Assembly (NCBI GenBank): GCA_022925895.1
Contig: JAKSYS010000112.1
Coordinates: 1-64,000 of the forward strand
Length of the DNA: 64,000 bases
Direction: 5' to 3'
Source: Fragilaria crotonensis
Taxonomy: Eukaryota; Bacillariophyta; Fragilariophyceae; Fragilariales; Fragilariaceae
The position numbers and the translations under genes were made by a program. Under the pieces are notes generated by a model. The model saw only the letters and a list, made by a program, of their open reading frames with translations, was not told the DNA's origin and did no database searches. Position 1 is the first letter of the stretch. Every line of letters begins with the position of its first letter. Positions 11,447-23,317 of this stretch are shown here, piece after piece.

Positions 11447-12323
11447 GGTGCAGAAAACAATGTCGACCTGGTCGTCACTCTTGCCTATGACGAGGACTAC
11501 AGTAGTATTGATTTTCGTAGAACCAACCTCCAGCAAAGATGAAATCCTGGCGCGGGGAGCCCCACTACCAGGTACAATAAGGACTTACTGGAGTACCAGG
11601 TGCTACTATACTGGTACTATCATTCGTTTTGTTGGAGTTTGCTGATGTTATATGCGTTAACATGTGCTGATGATGTTTTTAATGTGATGATGATTTTATA
11701 TTTTGTATACATACACTGCGTATGATAGAAGAACCAGGTACCAGGTACTGTATAAAGAATACTGATACTCAAGCTACACGTAGCATACTGTACTCCTAGG
11801 AATCCGAGCTAATCGTTCTTTTCTGCGACGGTCCGCTCTTTTTAGCATATATATATTTATACATACGCATAGATCCAAGACATAAGTGAGAAGTGAGTCT
11901 GCCGATCCGCCCAATTGCTGGACGACAACCTCTGTCGGTAGACTATGCACTATGCATACTCCGTGCTGTCCTTCAATATAGTGCACAGGTGTGGATGGAC
12001 GTATTTATAATCTTGCAAATGCCTGGTTTAACCTCTATTTCAGACTCAACTCAGTATGATGAGTATTCAGTATCATTGCTGCTAGGACCGAGGCGCGAGT
12101 ACAACTCATTAAGTTGTCTACTACAGGTGGATATTCTGGAGACAGACCATGCAGTGCATACAATTCTCTCCCATGGCGATTTGGAGAGGCTCTCACAGAC
12201 CAAGGTTCGCAATTGTCGCGAGACTACAGTTCTATTGTGTCCCCTAACGGCTCTGCCAGCTTCAGTGCTCGCTTGGCGCATAAATACGCCCTGATCATGC
12301 TGCGCCATGGTAAACAACACAAG
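11447..12323. other. Intergenic, GTAC-rich with palindromic words
   Basis: No supported gene. 11560-11790 carries many ACCAGGTACCAGGTAC-type words. 11650-11710 is AT-rich with TGATGATG repeats. 11840-11870 has a short TA run (atatatat). It probably contains the Claspin gene promoter. Confidence 0.4.
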
Positions 12324-13793
12324 CTACACATTTTTCTTAGCTACCGTTCGAAATAGATGCGGGAAGTCTTGCTTCCCGAATCGCGCCACGAAACTCATGC
12401 TGACTGCATGCAGACGATGACACACATGGGATTCAGCGGTGCATAGGGCCTGGCCTTCATTCTTGCAATTCCCTTCCGGCTTGCTATATTGGTAGCCTAG
12501 TGTTTGTTCGATCCTCGTATACTCATTGGATTTGTAAAAGGATGAACTTTGTTCGGAGATGCCATAGTAGTTGATGAAGTAACCGAGTGCCCAGTCGCCG
12601 TGTATGCAATAACCAGGATTCTTCCATCGCTTGTAATCGGCAAAGGGGAAATATAGCCGCATGAGCCGCCATGAGGTCGGTTATGCTCATACCGTTCTTC
12701 CACGCAAAACCTTCACCAATTAAGTTTTCTTTGAGTTGCATACACACCTTGGTTTCCCAGACATCATCCTTTCTTGGATGATCGCAGTCGACCGGTCGGA
12801 TCCACTTCTCAAGTGACGCCTTGCTCAGAATCAATCCGAACCCACCGTAGGGATAATCAAAGGCAATCTCGGCAATTGGCATGCGCACTAAACACCCGGC
12901 ATCCGCAGTCGCCCGCAACGGATCCTTCTGTTCCAGATAGGGATACATCTTAATCATGTTGTAGTACGTATCGTCGTCTTGCACAAGCAAAAAGTCCGGA
13001 AGCGTAAAAGTCGATCCCTGTTGAGCCAGTTCCTGTCGATAGAAGCGCCCCACTTTGCCTACTGCGTGCGCGAATCTTGTCAGGGCGCACATCCATCCTG
13101 GAGTCTTCCGAAAGCGGACCATGAAATCCCCCCTCGCACGAAGCGATTGCGCAAAAACTTGACTCGCCGGTCCGCTCGTCGCCAGGCCTTACCCGAACAG
13201 TATTCACTGATTTTCTGCATGTCATCGATTGTAATATTGGTTGAACATGTCGGATCAGCATCATCCAGTTCGGTGGCGCCAAAGAAGTAACGGATCGAAT
13301 GGTGACTGCCCCACGTTTTCACCTGACCTTCAAGCGTGACGAGTGAAGATTCGGTGGCGACAGAAATTGTGTCGATGGCGAGTGGCAAGGTGGTATTAAG
13401 AAATTGCGGTCTCGTCTTTCCATCGATTTTTTGACCTCGATACCAAATGTGTTGCATCAGGCTATTGGAGTCGTGGAGGTTGGGGTTCATGGGTCCGTCA
13501 CCTGGTAGCAGATACTGCAGCGTAGCATGGTCGACTGGTTTCGCCTTTTCAGCGACAATTCGATCCACTTCCAGCTGCGCTTGCTCCTTTGGAACTTGAA
13601 TGAGCTCCTCCTTGTGTTTTCTCTGGATGTCTGGCAATGCGACGTCCGGTTGTTCGGATTCCGTCGAAAGCAATAGTATGAATGTGAATGCTAACGCGAT
13701 GATCAGAGGAGTCAAGACACCCCCCTGCCGTTTCAACTCCTTATTCAGAACCCTCGACTCCTGAGGTTTTGCTGGGTTTATTCGTCGCCTCAT
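12324..13793 (-). CDS. Type II membrane protein, glycosyltransferase-like (GT31/Fringe-type fold), frame broken
   Basis: A short basic cytoplasmic tail (MRRRINPAKPQ) is followed by one membrane helix (LTPLIIALAFTFILLLS) and a long lumenal part, the topology of a Golgi glycosyltransferase. The lumenal domain has FLLVQDDDTYYNM, a DxD-type metal/nucleotide-sugar site, and YGGFGLILSKASLEKWI, typical of Fringe/GT31-like enzymes. Further on are HPRKDDVWETKVCMQL and HGDWALGYFINYYG. The frame changes twice: at the C6 run 13128-13133 (G6 in the coding strand, after RNRFVRGG) and near 12655 (between LMAAH and RLYFPFADYK). The first site is a homopolymer, so a sequencing indel is likely. Donor and acceptor sugars cannot be told. 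Confidence 0.65.
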
Positions 13794-14954
13794 GATAATT
13801 ATGTGAGGATGTATTCGATGAGCCGCTCAATTGACCTTCCTTTAGGACGATTGCACCTTCATGCTGGACATCTATATTTGATTGTATGTGTGATTTGTGA
13901 TATGTGATATGTGATATGGGATATGCATATGGGATATTGGATACACGAGTACAACTAGCAAGTACCGGGACCTGCATGCGCCTACGAGGCTACGAGTCCT
14001 TCATTATCATAGTTGGGTACAGTACGCGGTCATCCTGTTCCCGCTCGTGACTAAACTGTGCCTCCGCGTCTTTTAATGCGTTTTTGGTTTAAGAACTTTA
14101 AACTTTAAACCCAGACCCACCGTCCACCGTATATCATACATGCATACGAGTACAGTACATACAATGATATATATACATACTAAATACTCCTCTACCGGTA
14201 GTAAATCATAAGATACTCTGGTACTCGAGTACTACCGGTACCTGGTAGCCGGTAGTAGTACTTCGTATTATGCTGCCGCTTGATAGCTTGATGTCATCAC
14301 AGAACGAGGGAGCATTTCGTATTACCACGTAAACCAGTACTGCTACCAGAACTCCTTGTGTACGAGTACAACTGTCTACTGCCAAGAGCAATGGATCGAC
14401 CAACACACGAGATCGTATTCGTTCCAATTTCTCCTGTATCATACGAATACGTGTGCAGATTTTATGCATTGCCTATATACTCTTGCACATACAATATATA
14501 TATAATATGCTTATTAATGTGCAAAAATTCAAGGACTTGTCCTTTTGCGTCCGTGTCTTGGGTGGAAGCTGACGTCACCTCTGTACTTATGTAGCCGGGA
14601 GTAACGCGCTGCTGGTATCATACCAGGCATACCAGGTACGACGAATCACGTATCAATATGACACAATCGTTGGGTACAAGTACTCCGAGTACATTGTACG
14701 GTACTAGCTATCTAGGAGAAGTGGATAGTACTTCGAAGACCGAGTAAACAAAAAGCAATATATCAGTATGCAAGTATGATATGACATACTCGGAGTACAT
14801 ATCATACAACTAGATGCTGGTACTCCCATAGCATGCAATCCAGTACCAGTACCGATCATGTTCGTAGACCGGAGACCGTCGGCGACCTCATTTCTTTCGA
14901 GTTCCATTTTTTAGCATATTTGTCAATTCGTCCGCCTCCTTCACGATATTAGTC
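13794..14954. other. Intergenic, GTAC/TACCGGTA-rich
   Basis: Over 1.1 kb without a credible gene. 13885-13940 has GTGATATGTGATATG-type short tandem words. 14100-14370 and 14590-14860 are dense in TACCGGTA, GGTACC and GAGTACA. 14475-14510 has a TA-rich run. It carries the promoter of the small mitochondrial protein at its right end. Confidence 0.45.
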
Positions 14955-15276
14955 ATGCGATCGCAAGCAGTTCGTTCATTCCTCCAGACTTCAACCAAAC
15001 GAAGGATTCTAGCGATCCGATGCTTCTCTGAGGATGGCGGCAGTCTGCATTCCAAAGAGTAAGTAGTGGCGCGCTTCCAACGACGGTTTGAAACATCGAG
15101 TTTCTAACAAAGAATATGCGCAAATTCACAGTATTGCGTTCAAACCTGCAGAGTCGGGATGGGGTGCAGGAAGGAAATATGAGCAAAACTATGACAACAT
15201 ATTTGGGAAGAAGAAGAAAGAAGAATTGCCAAAAGGAGAAGCAAGGCCGACCGGGACTGATGTGACGGATAATTGA
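14955..15276 (+). CDS. Small mitochondrial-targeted protein, two exons
   Basis: Reconstructed from exon 1 (14955-15058) and exon 2 (15132-15276), joined in phase across a 73-nt GTAAGT...TCACAG intron with a CTAAC branch-like site. It gives 82 residues. The first 25 residues are basic, Ser/Thr-rich and lack acids (MRSQAVRSFLQT...IRCFS), a mitochondrial presequence pattern. The mature part has SGWGAGRKYEQNYDNIF and then a lysine run (FGKKKKEE). The exon fit and leader make it likely real. I do not recognise the family. The shorter open frame from 15088 is part of this gene plus intron. Confidence 0.55.
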
Positions 15277-15981
15277 GGCGAACATCGAGATGCCAGGGAA
15301 GATGCGAGTACAGTACGGAGTACTATGGCGTTAGAGACATACTAGCCTATCCTCGATCAGGTGAGAGGTTCCACTCCAAGCGAACAGTGACCGTATCCTC
15401 TTGCTCATTGCCAATGTTCAATGTTTTGGAATAAGACATAAAAATGTTTTATGGTTGTGTACAAGAGAATCCTGAGTAGATTGCACCAAGGCTAACGAAC
15501 ATATTATCGTGGATAGGCGGAAAGGAGTCCTTGCTCGCATGATGTGCATCAATCTATCGATTGAAATGTTACATGATGACACGGCAGATTCGTGTTGTTC
15601 TATTTTCCGCTCCGTCGTCGACTGTGTTCGTCATGCGACCGATCGAAAGTTGTAGACAGACGTTTCATGGTTTCAGAATAAAAGTCATCCAGTCATCCAG
15701 AATGACCCAGAGACAAAAAGTGCGGCGAAGGTCGGAAGTCGGAAGTCAAAAGTTGTGCTCCGCGCGTACGAGAATTGGACTTATGTAGCCGTAACACGTG
15801 CGTCGCACATGTAAAACAGAATCGTTGAGACGAAGCATATGCATTTCATATACACTCACCGTTGTTTGAACGCCTAACAATCAGGCCGAGAGCAACAGGT
15901 ATCAACTTAATCGCAACAAACCCTGAAAGCGGCACTAAGCATTTGTACCTGCTCTGTACACACTCGCCATATAAGTGGAGG
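15277..15981. other. Intergenic space before MORN gene
   Basis: No supported gene. Translation is open upstream of the MORN gene from 15862, but those residues show no MORN feature and probably belong to the leader. Confidence 0.35.
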
Positions 15982-18603
15982 ATGGAGGCCTTGGCTAACG
16001 ATTCTAACTTTGAGCTGCATGCGTTGTCGCTTAAGCCAGATTACGATCCATCGACAAATAGCTTCATCGCCACAAGCACTGATGGTGTGCCCGTCCGACA
16101 AGTATTTGAGAAGAAGCTTCCAGCTCGCGATGCTCAAGGCAATATGACCAATCGATTCGACCTTTTCACGGGTCTTATTGATGCCATTACAGGCGAGCTC
16201 CTTCATGGCATTCGACGCTATTCCGTGACGGGTGAGTTGTACGAAGGCAAATTTCGAAGCAACGGGGTGCGGCATGGCACCGGTGCGATTGTCAAGAACA
16301 TTTCTCTACCACCACCCCGGGAGGCCATCCGGAATTGTTAGGAGAATTGGCAGGTGCCGATTCTCCCCATTCGAACCTCAGCTTCAAGCAAGCCAACTTT
16401 TTGGAACCTTTTGGAATGACAGACCCAGTTTTGGGACGTTGGTCACGGATTCGTATACGTACCGTGGACACTTTCGGGGAGGTCGATTTCATGGCATCGA
16501 TGGAGAATTAATTCACTCCGATGGATATGTGTACAAGGGTGAGTTTCAAGAAGGACTATATCATGGAATGGGCCGAGAAGTGGACCCTGCAACCGGTGAA
16601 TACCAAGGAGAGTATCGAAACGGAATGAAGCATGGTATGGGGACTTTCAAGGAAGGACCACCAGATGAACAAGAAGAAATTGATGACAAAGGAGAGCTAC
16701 TGCCGGATTTCACCATCGTTCTGGAAGATGACGGTGCGCCGGAGCAGGAGGGTGCAGAGACAAATGAGTGCAGGGACTTTTGTCAAGACGACTGGATTCC
16801 GGCTGTGGAACAGAAAGCGAAGTCTGATTTAGGTGAAGTGAAACGAGAAACCATCACAAAAAGATATGTCTACTCCGGTATATATCACTGCAATTCAAAA
16901 CAAGGCGAAGGTACGGAATGGACTCCAACTGGAGAAGTGTATTCTGGACAGTTTCTGGCAAATCGAAGGCATGGGCATGGATCTCTGAGGATAGTCGAGA
17001 CTGGAATTGTGTTCGAAGGTAAATGGCGCGCAGGAGAGCCCGTGAGTGGCAACGGCTGGAGAATATTGTATCCATCTGGAGATATCTATTGTGGACATGT
17101 TGCGAATTACGAACCTCATGGTTACGGAATCTACCAACACGCGTCTGGGGAAGTTTATGCTGGTGATTGGATGAATGGAAGTCGTCATGGCAACGGAATC
17201 CGTTCCGATCCAAATGGAACCGAATTTTCTGGAAAATGGAAGGACGACAAGATTGTCACCATAAAGCGCCTGGAACAGACTGATGGGACTCTCAGCGAAA
17301 TCGCTGAGACCTTACGCATCACTGATAAAGACACCAACCAGCAAGCTGGAGATGTAACCGAGGAAGACAAGGGCTCGGCTGACGGTAGTAAACACGAAAA
17401 GCAGCTGGCATTTTTAAAACAGGCCATGGCAAAATCTATTGAGACCTCACTGCAGATCATCGCCGCAAAGACAGATGATGTTGTTGAAGATTTTGAATCC
17501 TTTACTGAATCCGCCCCACAAACGCGACGACGGACAAGAAAGAAGGACGAAGGAGCAAGCAAAGCTAGGGCAAAGGCAGAATTGCACACATACGCCAACG
17601 GAGACACATATCTCGGCGCTCTCGATCCAGAAACCTTCCAACGAACTGGCTACGGGGTGTATGTTTCAAAATCTACTGGCTGCTCGTACACTGGTGTATT
17701 CAAGAACAACAAGCGACACGGCTTTGGAATTCTCATTCATTCGCAGTTCGGAAAGTTTGCTGGCGATTTCTACGAAGACAAGAAGCATGGTGAAGGCACT
17801 TTGATCCTCAGCGATGCATCATCATATCACGGTGGGTTCTCGAACGGAGCATTTGATGGAAAAGGTACACTTTGTGAACGCGATGGAACGGTATACGTTG
17901 GCGAATGGAGAGCTGGGCTTCGGCATGGAGAGGGAATGGAAACAATGAGCGATGGTCGAGTTTACAAAGGAACTTTCAAGAATGGGAAGCGTGAAGGTAA
18001 TGGAACTCTCCTAGAAAAGTCAGCCGGCAAAATCATATATCGTGGAAAATGGCGAGATGGCAAATACCATGGAGAGGGGACCCTGATCGAGAGGAGGGAT
18101 GTCCCTTCGTCGCGTCAAGTTCATATCGTCCGCTGGGAAGGCGAATTCGCCGCGGGCAAGAAGCATGGGTATGGTGTCTTGACGAATGAGACGGACAACT
18201 CGAATGGAAGGGCGTATGGAGTCATGACATCCCAGCTAGCGGGAAGTGGAGAGTCAAATATGCCAATGGCGGAGTCTACGTCGGCCACTGTCACGTTATA
18301 GACGACCGCCAACCTTCCGGTGATAAAATTGTGGCTGTGCCAGAGGATTCGGCACCTTTCAGTACCCCAACGGTGATGTGTATGTGGGGACCTTCGAATA
18401 TGGCATTCGTAACGGGGTTGGAACATGTAAATTCGCCTCAGGAGAGCAATGGGAGGGCGTGGACGAACGACCACATGGATAAACGCGGCTCAGGTGTGTT
18501 GACATTAGCTGATGGCACTGTCCATGAGTTCAAGGGCACCAAATTATCAGTTGTTGACCCTTTCTTTGCAGGAGAAGTTGAAGTTCCCAACTCCATGATG
18601 TAG
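15982..18603 (+). CDS. Long MORN-repeat protein, frame broken
   Basis: MORN repeats (consensus YxGxxxxxxxHGxG) bind membranes or scaffold cytoskeletal structures in protists. About 18 repeats are visible. A first block of nine runs from YRGHFRGGRFHG to FSGKWKDDK. A roughly 120-residue charged linker (QLAFLKQAMAKSIETSL...RRRTRKKDEGASKARAK) follows, and then a second block runs from YLGALDPETF to YVGTFEYGIRNGVG. Most sequence is one long frame (16232-18301). The N-terminal part (MEALANDSNFELHALSLKPD) is in another frame, with changes near 16315 and 16440. Near 18230, 18340 and 18480 further changes are needed to reach the last repeats and the stop at 18603. ATG 15982 is chosen because the conserved-looking sequence starts there. 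No enzymatic domain is seen. Confidence 0.75.
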
Positions 18604-19062
18604 CAAAACATTCTGGCCGTCGAGCCCAGATGACAAACACAGATCAGCGATGGCATCGACTACCTTATTGTTGTATACTCCCGAAGAATGTTTTGAAGCT
18701 TTACAATACCCCACCGATGGCATACCAACATGACTACCAGTAGTAAACCCACAAATCTGTGCCAATCTGCAAGCCGCGATCAACAGTAGGACTGAAAAGG
18801 GACCGTCTACCTTAGCTCGTCCCTGACTGCGATCGAGGCTAGGTCATAACCGCCTTCATCAAGTGTGCAGATGTCTACCGAGGACGCACTTTCATTTCCA
18901 ATTAATACAGATCCACATTAAAATCGACGTCTGATTTGATACCTTTGACAGTCCTTAGAACCCTACGGTGCTTCCCTACTAAATGATTCCTACGGTACAC
19001 ACAGGCCCTTTCAATAATGCTATCATAGTTTACACTCGATCCACGCACAACGAGAAAGCTGC
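18604..19062. other. Intergenic between convergent MORN and AKR genes
   Basis: A 459-base gap with no coding signal or RNA gene that I recognise. It presumably holds two 3' ends. Confidence 0.35.
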
Positions 19063-20218
19063 CTAGTCAAATATTGCGCCAGCAGGTCCCCACCAGTCTT
19101 CATGACAACAATTCCGTGAGCCAAGAGCGAAGCAAAGCTGTCAGAACTCATCCAAGAAATGCACTTACCTTCTGGTCGAAAGAATCGATAGTTGCGATTC
19201 AGTTTATCAATCTTCTTGATATCAGACGGTTTAAGTTTGATATACTCCGCATTCAGGTTTTCTTTCAAGTGCTCTTCTGACGTGCCCTTGACAACGACAG
19301 TCGTTCCTCGTTGCAAAGCCCACGCGATCGCAACCTGAGCCGGCGTTGCAGCATTAGAAACTTCCTGCACCGCGTCCAACACCGACGGTTCGCCGTTTTC
19401 TTTGAAACCAGGCGACCCCAGCGGCGCATATGCCTGTACTTGGATGCCGCTTTGCAAGCAGTGCTTGACAAGGTTGTTCTGTTGCAAGAAGGGATGCATT
19501 TCTACCTGGTTAATTGCTGGTCGCACTCGTAAATCATTCGCCAGTAGCTCGTTGAGGAGCGCAATGGGAACATTTGACAGACCAATATGTTTGACTAACC
19601 CCTTCTTGACCAAAGCTTCCATTCCTCGCCAGGTTTCCAAGAGACTAACCGTTGGGTCAATGTTTCTGCCACCGTCCGAATTGTCGATGTCTTCATTAGC
19701 AAAGCCACGATGATTGGGATAAATTGGAACGTACTTGAAGGCGACCGGCCAGTGCACAAGATAGAGATCAAGGTAATCAAGGCGAAGGTCTGTCAGTGTC
19801 TTTAACAAGGCCAGCTCTACGTGTTGTTGCTTGTGAAAGGGTGAGGGGGAGCTTGCTGACGATGAATAACTCCTCCCGGGCCACAATCTTTTGTTCATTC
19901 AAGACATCCCCGATGACATCTTCATTGAAATAAACGGGTGCGCAGTCTATGCGACGGTATCCAAGTTCAAGGGCCGTAAGAATTGTTGACCTTACGTCCT
20001 TCCTGCTCAGCATAAAGGTCCCTAGTCCGATTTTGGGCATCGACACGTTGATTGGAGGTCCACTTTTTACGTACGACGCGATTTCAGCGAACCATCCCAA
20101 ATGCTGAAGACATGAACAGCGAAAGGAAGACGCCAGATACCATAAACAGGCACACAATCACTAGGTTGGCAGGTAAAATCGGGCGCTCCACTTCCTTGGG
20201 TTTGCGAACCTGCACCAT
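19063..20218 (-). CDS. Aldo/keto reductase with N-terminal membrane anchor
   Basis: NADPH-dependent reductase of carbonyl compounds, AKR superfamily. An N-terminal basic tail (MVQVRKPKEVERP) leads into one hydrophobic helix (LVIVCLFMVSGVFLSLFM). The barrel follows: MPKIGLGTF, the catalytic Asp/Tyr in RRIDCAPVYFNEDVIG, Lys in FIVSKLP and His in LYLVHWPVAF. Then come GLSNVPIALLNELL, NQVEMHPFLQQ and IAWALQRGTTVVVKGTS. A 71-nt intron (19098-19168) lies in RPE|DWWGPAGAIFD; only the spliced form gives the canonical AKR tail. Frame changes occur near 20096 (after the anchor, at GGG in the coding strand) and at the G5 run 19845-19849 (C5 in the coding strand, after SKLP). The anchor suggests an endomembrane location. 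Substrate unknown. Confidence 0.85.
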
Positions 20219-20900
20219 CGCACAATTCCGGTTGGTACCTGTTGTATCCAGAAGATTTCTTAGGTCAAGTCCTTGTTGTTGTTTGTCCTCGTATCATATG
20301 TGTGTATGTATGACACAGCCACTGCTGACTTGGTACTGTACCAGGTACCAGGTATGCCAGATGCCTGGTATGTATCATACTCGGGGTACGACGTACAGTA
20401 CCACCTGTACGCAATGGCACGAGTACTCGGATAATTCTTTCCCCTTATGTCATACAGGTACTTGTACGCGGATACTGTATTCCCATATGCATGTAAATTG
20501 TAAATTGCAGTACTGCGGTACTATTTGTGCATGCTACGACGTACGCAGTATGTTGAACCACGTTGCATGAGCAATGAGCACGTCTCGTCGCTCTTTTCAT
20601 AGCTACCAGTACATAGTAGGTACAGTATCAGGTATCAGTTCCAGTAAATAGCGGAGCTACAGTACAGTACCAGGTTCATTGCAGTATGTCATATGCATGC
20701 AAAGAAGCCCAAAATCTGAAATCTGAATCTTGGATTCTGCGGGGAGACTGGGCAAGATTGGAGTATTTCAGTTCGTAGCAATAGAAAGTGTACGAAATTC
20801 CTTCTCCTTGTGTCGAGGGACATGGGATTAGACCTGGCCTGTGATTACGATGTAACTTTAGTGCGGTAGTAGCAGTAGTGTTGAGGCATGTTCTGACGTT
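20219..20900. other. Intergenic, GTAC-rich
   Basis: 20330-20700 is one of the densest GTAC/CCAGGTACC stretches. No gene recognised; it contains the AKR promoter side. Confidence 0.4.
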
Positions 20901-20905
20901 CTAAC

Positions 20906-21239
20906 TATGCATACATACTGGAGTATGCACATTTGGAATTTGGAATGCAACACCTCCCCTGGTAGTGTGGTTTGCCAACTGGGCTGCAGAAGTACTTGCA
21001 CCGGTGGAGCTCGAATACAGCCCATAGACACCCTTGCAGATCACTGCCGGTGTGATTGCACCAAGATGCAACCCTCCCAGTCCCAAACTATCTTAGACTT
21101 GTCAATTCAAGAACCATAAAATCATCGCAATTACCTAGGAATGATGGATCGCTCAAGCTGCACTGAAGATGTATCTCTATCAATGAAGTTGACGGCGGCA
21201 TCAGGAGCTTCAACAGGAGTCAAGATAAAGGTGCCCATA
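20906..21239 (-). CDS. Unrecognised small open frame, possibly two exons
   Basis: Starting at an ATG at 21239, the minus strand reads MGTFILTPVEAPDAAVNFI and continues to SIIP. A possible very short intron then leads into SLGLGGLHLGAITPAVICKG and a Ser/Thr/Ala-rich stretch. The 46-nt intron would be short for this window, and I know no matching family. It may be a spurious open frame. The adjacent 21240-21770 stretch also holds frames on both strands without recognisable motifs. Confidence 0.2.
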
Positions 21240-21771
21240 GCAACGCGTCAGGTGGAGACAACAAAAAACCAATAAGAGTTCACAGATGAAGACGATTGCG
21301 AAACACGCAGTCGGATCAGTGGCTTAGCACATGGATTCCAAGTTTTCAAAATTCAAAAGCACTGAATGCACTGATACCACACTGGAGACCAGCGAAGTTA
21401 GCACAGAGCGTGCTAAGTACAAAGGGGTCTTGTCAATCCCTCGGAGGCACGGTCGCACTTTTTTGGTTTGTCTCGTCGCGCTTGTGTCGAAAACACGGTC
21501 TGCTCGAGGACCCTCTAAGATGATGATCGGGACCAACACCAGTGCCTACGCAGTGGTGTACTCTCCTATCTCCAACAATCCTTCCATCCTTAATCAGATA
21601 CCGTACTGAGTACCTCAATGGCACTAACTTTACAAGTACAAGCGTGGTTTTCGCCGTCTTTTGAAACAACTCTACCCGGTGTCCATCATCTGGACTTAAG
21701 CACCAGCAACACGTTCTCCGTGTCGGGTGGGTTCGTCTTTCATCTACTGGTAGTCGGACCCAACGCTTTTG

Positions 21772-22500
21772 TTACGCCAGGTAATCTTGTATGTATTTCA
21801 AAGACTTGGACGACGCCACGAATTGAAATGCTGGCGTTTCCGGCACAGTAGCGAGAAGCTGAATGGCCTTTTGCAGGGACAACGTCACCACCTCAAAGTC
21901 GTTCACATCTCCCCCATCCATCTCTACGGCAGAAACCACTGCCGCGTTGGCTTCCTCAAAATCCATAAAGAGCGGCAGCACAGCACCCGAACCATCCTCA
22001 TTCGACTGCATTATCTCCATACACGCGAACAGGGGTACCTGCTGTCCAATTGGGTTCGAACCCGGTGGTGCTCCCGCTTGCATTATAGCGCGCGCACTTG
22101 GAACGATAACCGCCTCATCCTGTGCCCACATCTGAAACGCCTTGCCGAGGGGAAATGGAATCAGGCCGATCCCGTCGATGCCAGTCCCTGCCGTCGCCTT
22201 TTCTAATTCAATCTGAGCGTCGTCCACGTCACAAAAGAAAAATGGCACTGTGTACGTCTGATCCTTCATTTCTACAGAGTAGGCAAGTGGCTTCCCCTCC
22301 TTGTTGGCGCAGGTAAAGATTGGAACTTCATCCAAATCATCCTGAATGGGTCGCCACCCTTCTGATGCGAAAAGATCGTTGGCGTTCGCTGTTAACTGAC
22401 GGACTGGTGACACCGATCTTTTGACTACTATGAAGGCATTGATCGAGGCAGATCCGCAAAGGATAGCTACGGAGAGTGAAAAAACTGTCGACACTTTCAT
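21772..22500 (-). CDS. Tic22-like plastid protein import component
   Basis: Tic22 proteins act between the outer and inner plastid envelope as chaperone-like import factors. The N-terminus is a signal peptide (MKVSTVFSLSVAILCGSASINA) followed at once by FIVVKRSVS. This is the phenylalanine-led junction of the bipartite plastid presequence in diatoms. The mature part has both Tic22 halves: VPIFTCANKEGKPLAYSVE with FFFCDVDDAQIELEKA, and VPLFACMEIMQ with LPLFMDFEEANAAV. It ends VTLSLQKAIQLLATVPET...FQFVASSKSLKYI. The single exon gives 242 residues from the Met at 22500; an upstream in-frame Met (22515) is less fitting for a signal peptide. Five C-terminal residues match no known retention motif. 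Confidence 0.82.
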   Translation of the reverse strand: MKVSTVFSLSVAILCGSASINAFIVVKRSVSPVRQLTANANDLFASEGWRPIQDDLDEVPIFTCANKEGKPLAYSVEMKDQTYTVPFFFCDVDDAQIELEKATAGTGIDGIGLIPFPLGKAFQMWAQDEAVIVPSARAIMQAGAPPGSNPIGQQVPLFACMEIMQSNEDGSGAVLPLFMDFEEANAAVVSAVEMDGGDVNDFEVVTLSLQKAIQLLATVPETPAFQFVASSKSLKYIQDYLA

Positions 22501-22906
22501 CGCTGATCTGCACAATGTGTGTTTGGTGTCTTGTCATCTGTTCTCTTGTCGCCCTTTCCGCCCTCTTGTGACGATTAAGAACCTACTGTACATGCACTGT
22601 ACAGTGTACAGGATACTTTCTACCGGTAAACAGGCAGCACAGATTACAGGAGTACCGTTTGCGGCTACTGAAGCTTGCCAGTCCGAACTCCAAATACGAG
22701 TACTGTACGACAAACAACAGTACTCCAGTGACACGAACCAAGATCTCGCCGCAGAAGATCCAAGGTTCGTGTTGTCGTGAAAGTGAGGTTTCTGGTGTGA
22801 CTGGTGTGATCATATTTATGATCTACCACCGCAGAGGCGTCAGGCGCACCTTCTCTTTCATCTCGCCTCTCCACCCGAGGAAAAGATCCAACGAACCATC
22901 TGGTCA
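22501..22906. other. Intergenic between divergent Tic22-like and small secreted protein genes
   Basis: About 400 bases. 22585-22740 is GTAC-rich (GTACAGTGTACAGG). It likely holds two divergent promoters. No RNA gene seen. Confidence 0.35.
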
Positions 22907-23317
22907 ATGAACAGGATGATGCGATCGACGAAAGTTCTATGCTTGTTCGCATTTGTCCTTTTCGGCGTTTCATCTGGCATGGCAGCGAATCGTCGTGCCG
23001 TCGAAGCAATCGACAGGGTGCAAACCAGCATTTGGGATGATCCCATCCCACGAGGTGGCGGATTGCTCCCGGGAGGTTGGAACCCGTTTGGATACAAAAT
23101 CACTGAACTGGGGGAGCAGTACCTAGGATTCCACGGGTCCTTGGATAGCGATGTTGGTAGATTTTTGGCTTCACTGAAAACCCGCAAATCTGCTGCAACG
23201 TTAAAGGCCCAATGGGTTGAAATTATCAAGGTTAGCAAGCAGGGTCAAACCATGCGTATTTATCGAATGTTTCAAGAGTTATTGCAATTTTGTCTAGCAG
23301 CGGGATTTATCGACTAG
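22907..23317 (+). CDS. Small secreted or membrane-anchored protein of unknown function
   Basis: The single-exon gene encodes 136 residues with an N-terminal signal (VLCLFAFVLFGVSSGMA). After it come RRAVEAIDRVQTSIWDDPIP, a glycine/proline-rich RGGGLLPGGWNPFGYKI and a C-terminal alpha-helical part rich in Leu, Lys and aromatic residues. I do not recognise a domain. Translation starts at Met 22907 or at in-frame Mets 4-5 residues later. The stop (23315-23317) overlaps the stop codon of the converging Kaptin gene in the palindrome CTAG. Confidence 0.6.
   Translation: MNRMMRSTKVLCLFAFVLFGVSSGMAANRRAVEAIDRVQTSIWDDPIPRGGGLLPGGWNPFGYKITELGEQYLGFHGSLDSDVGRFLASLKTRKSAATLKAQWVEIIKVSKQGQTMRIYRMFQELLQFCLAAGFID

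Noticed and set aside
21331-21609. Plus-strand 92-residue frame, and the overlapping minus-strand frames 21324-21669
   Set aside because: Neither strand shows a domain, convincing splice structure or family motif, so I did not call a gene.
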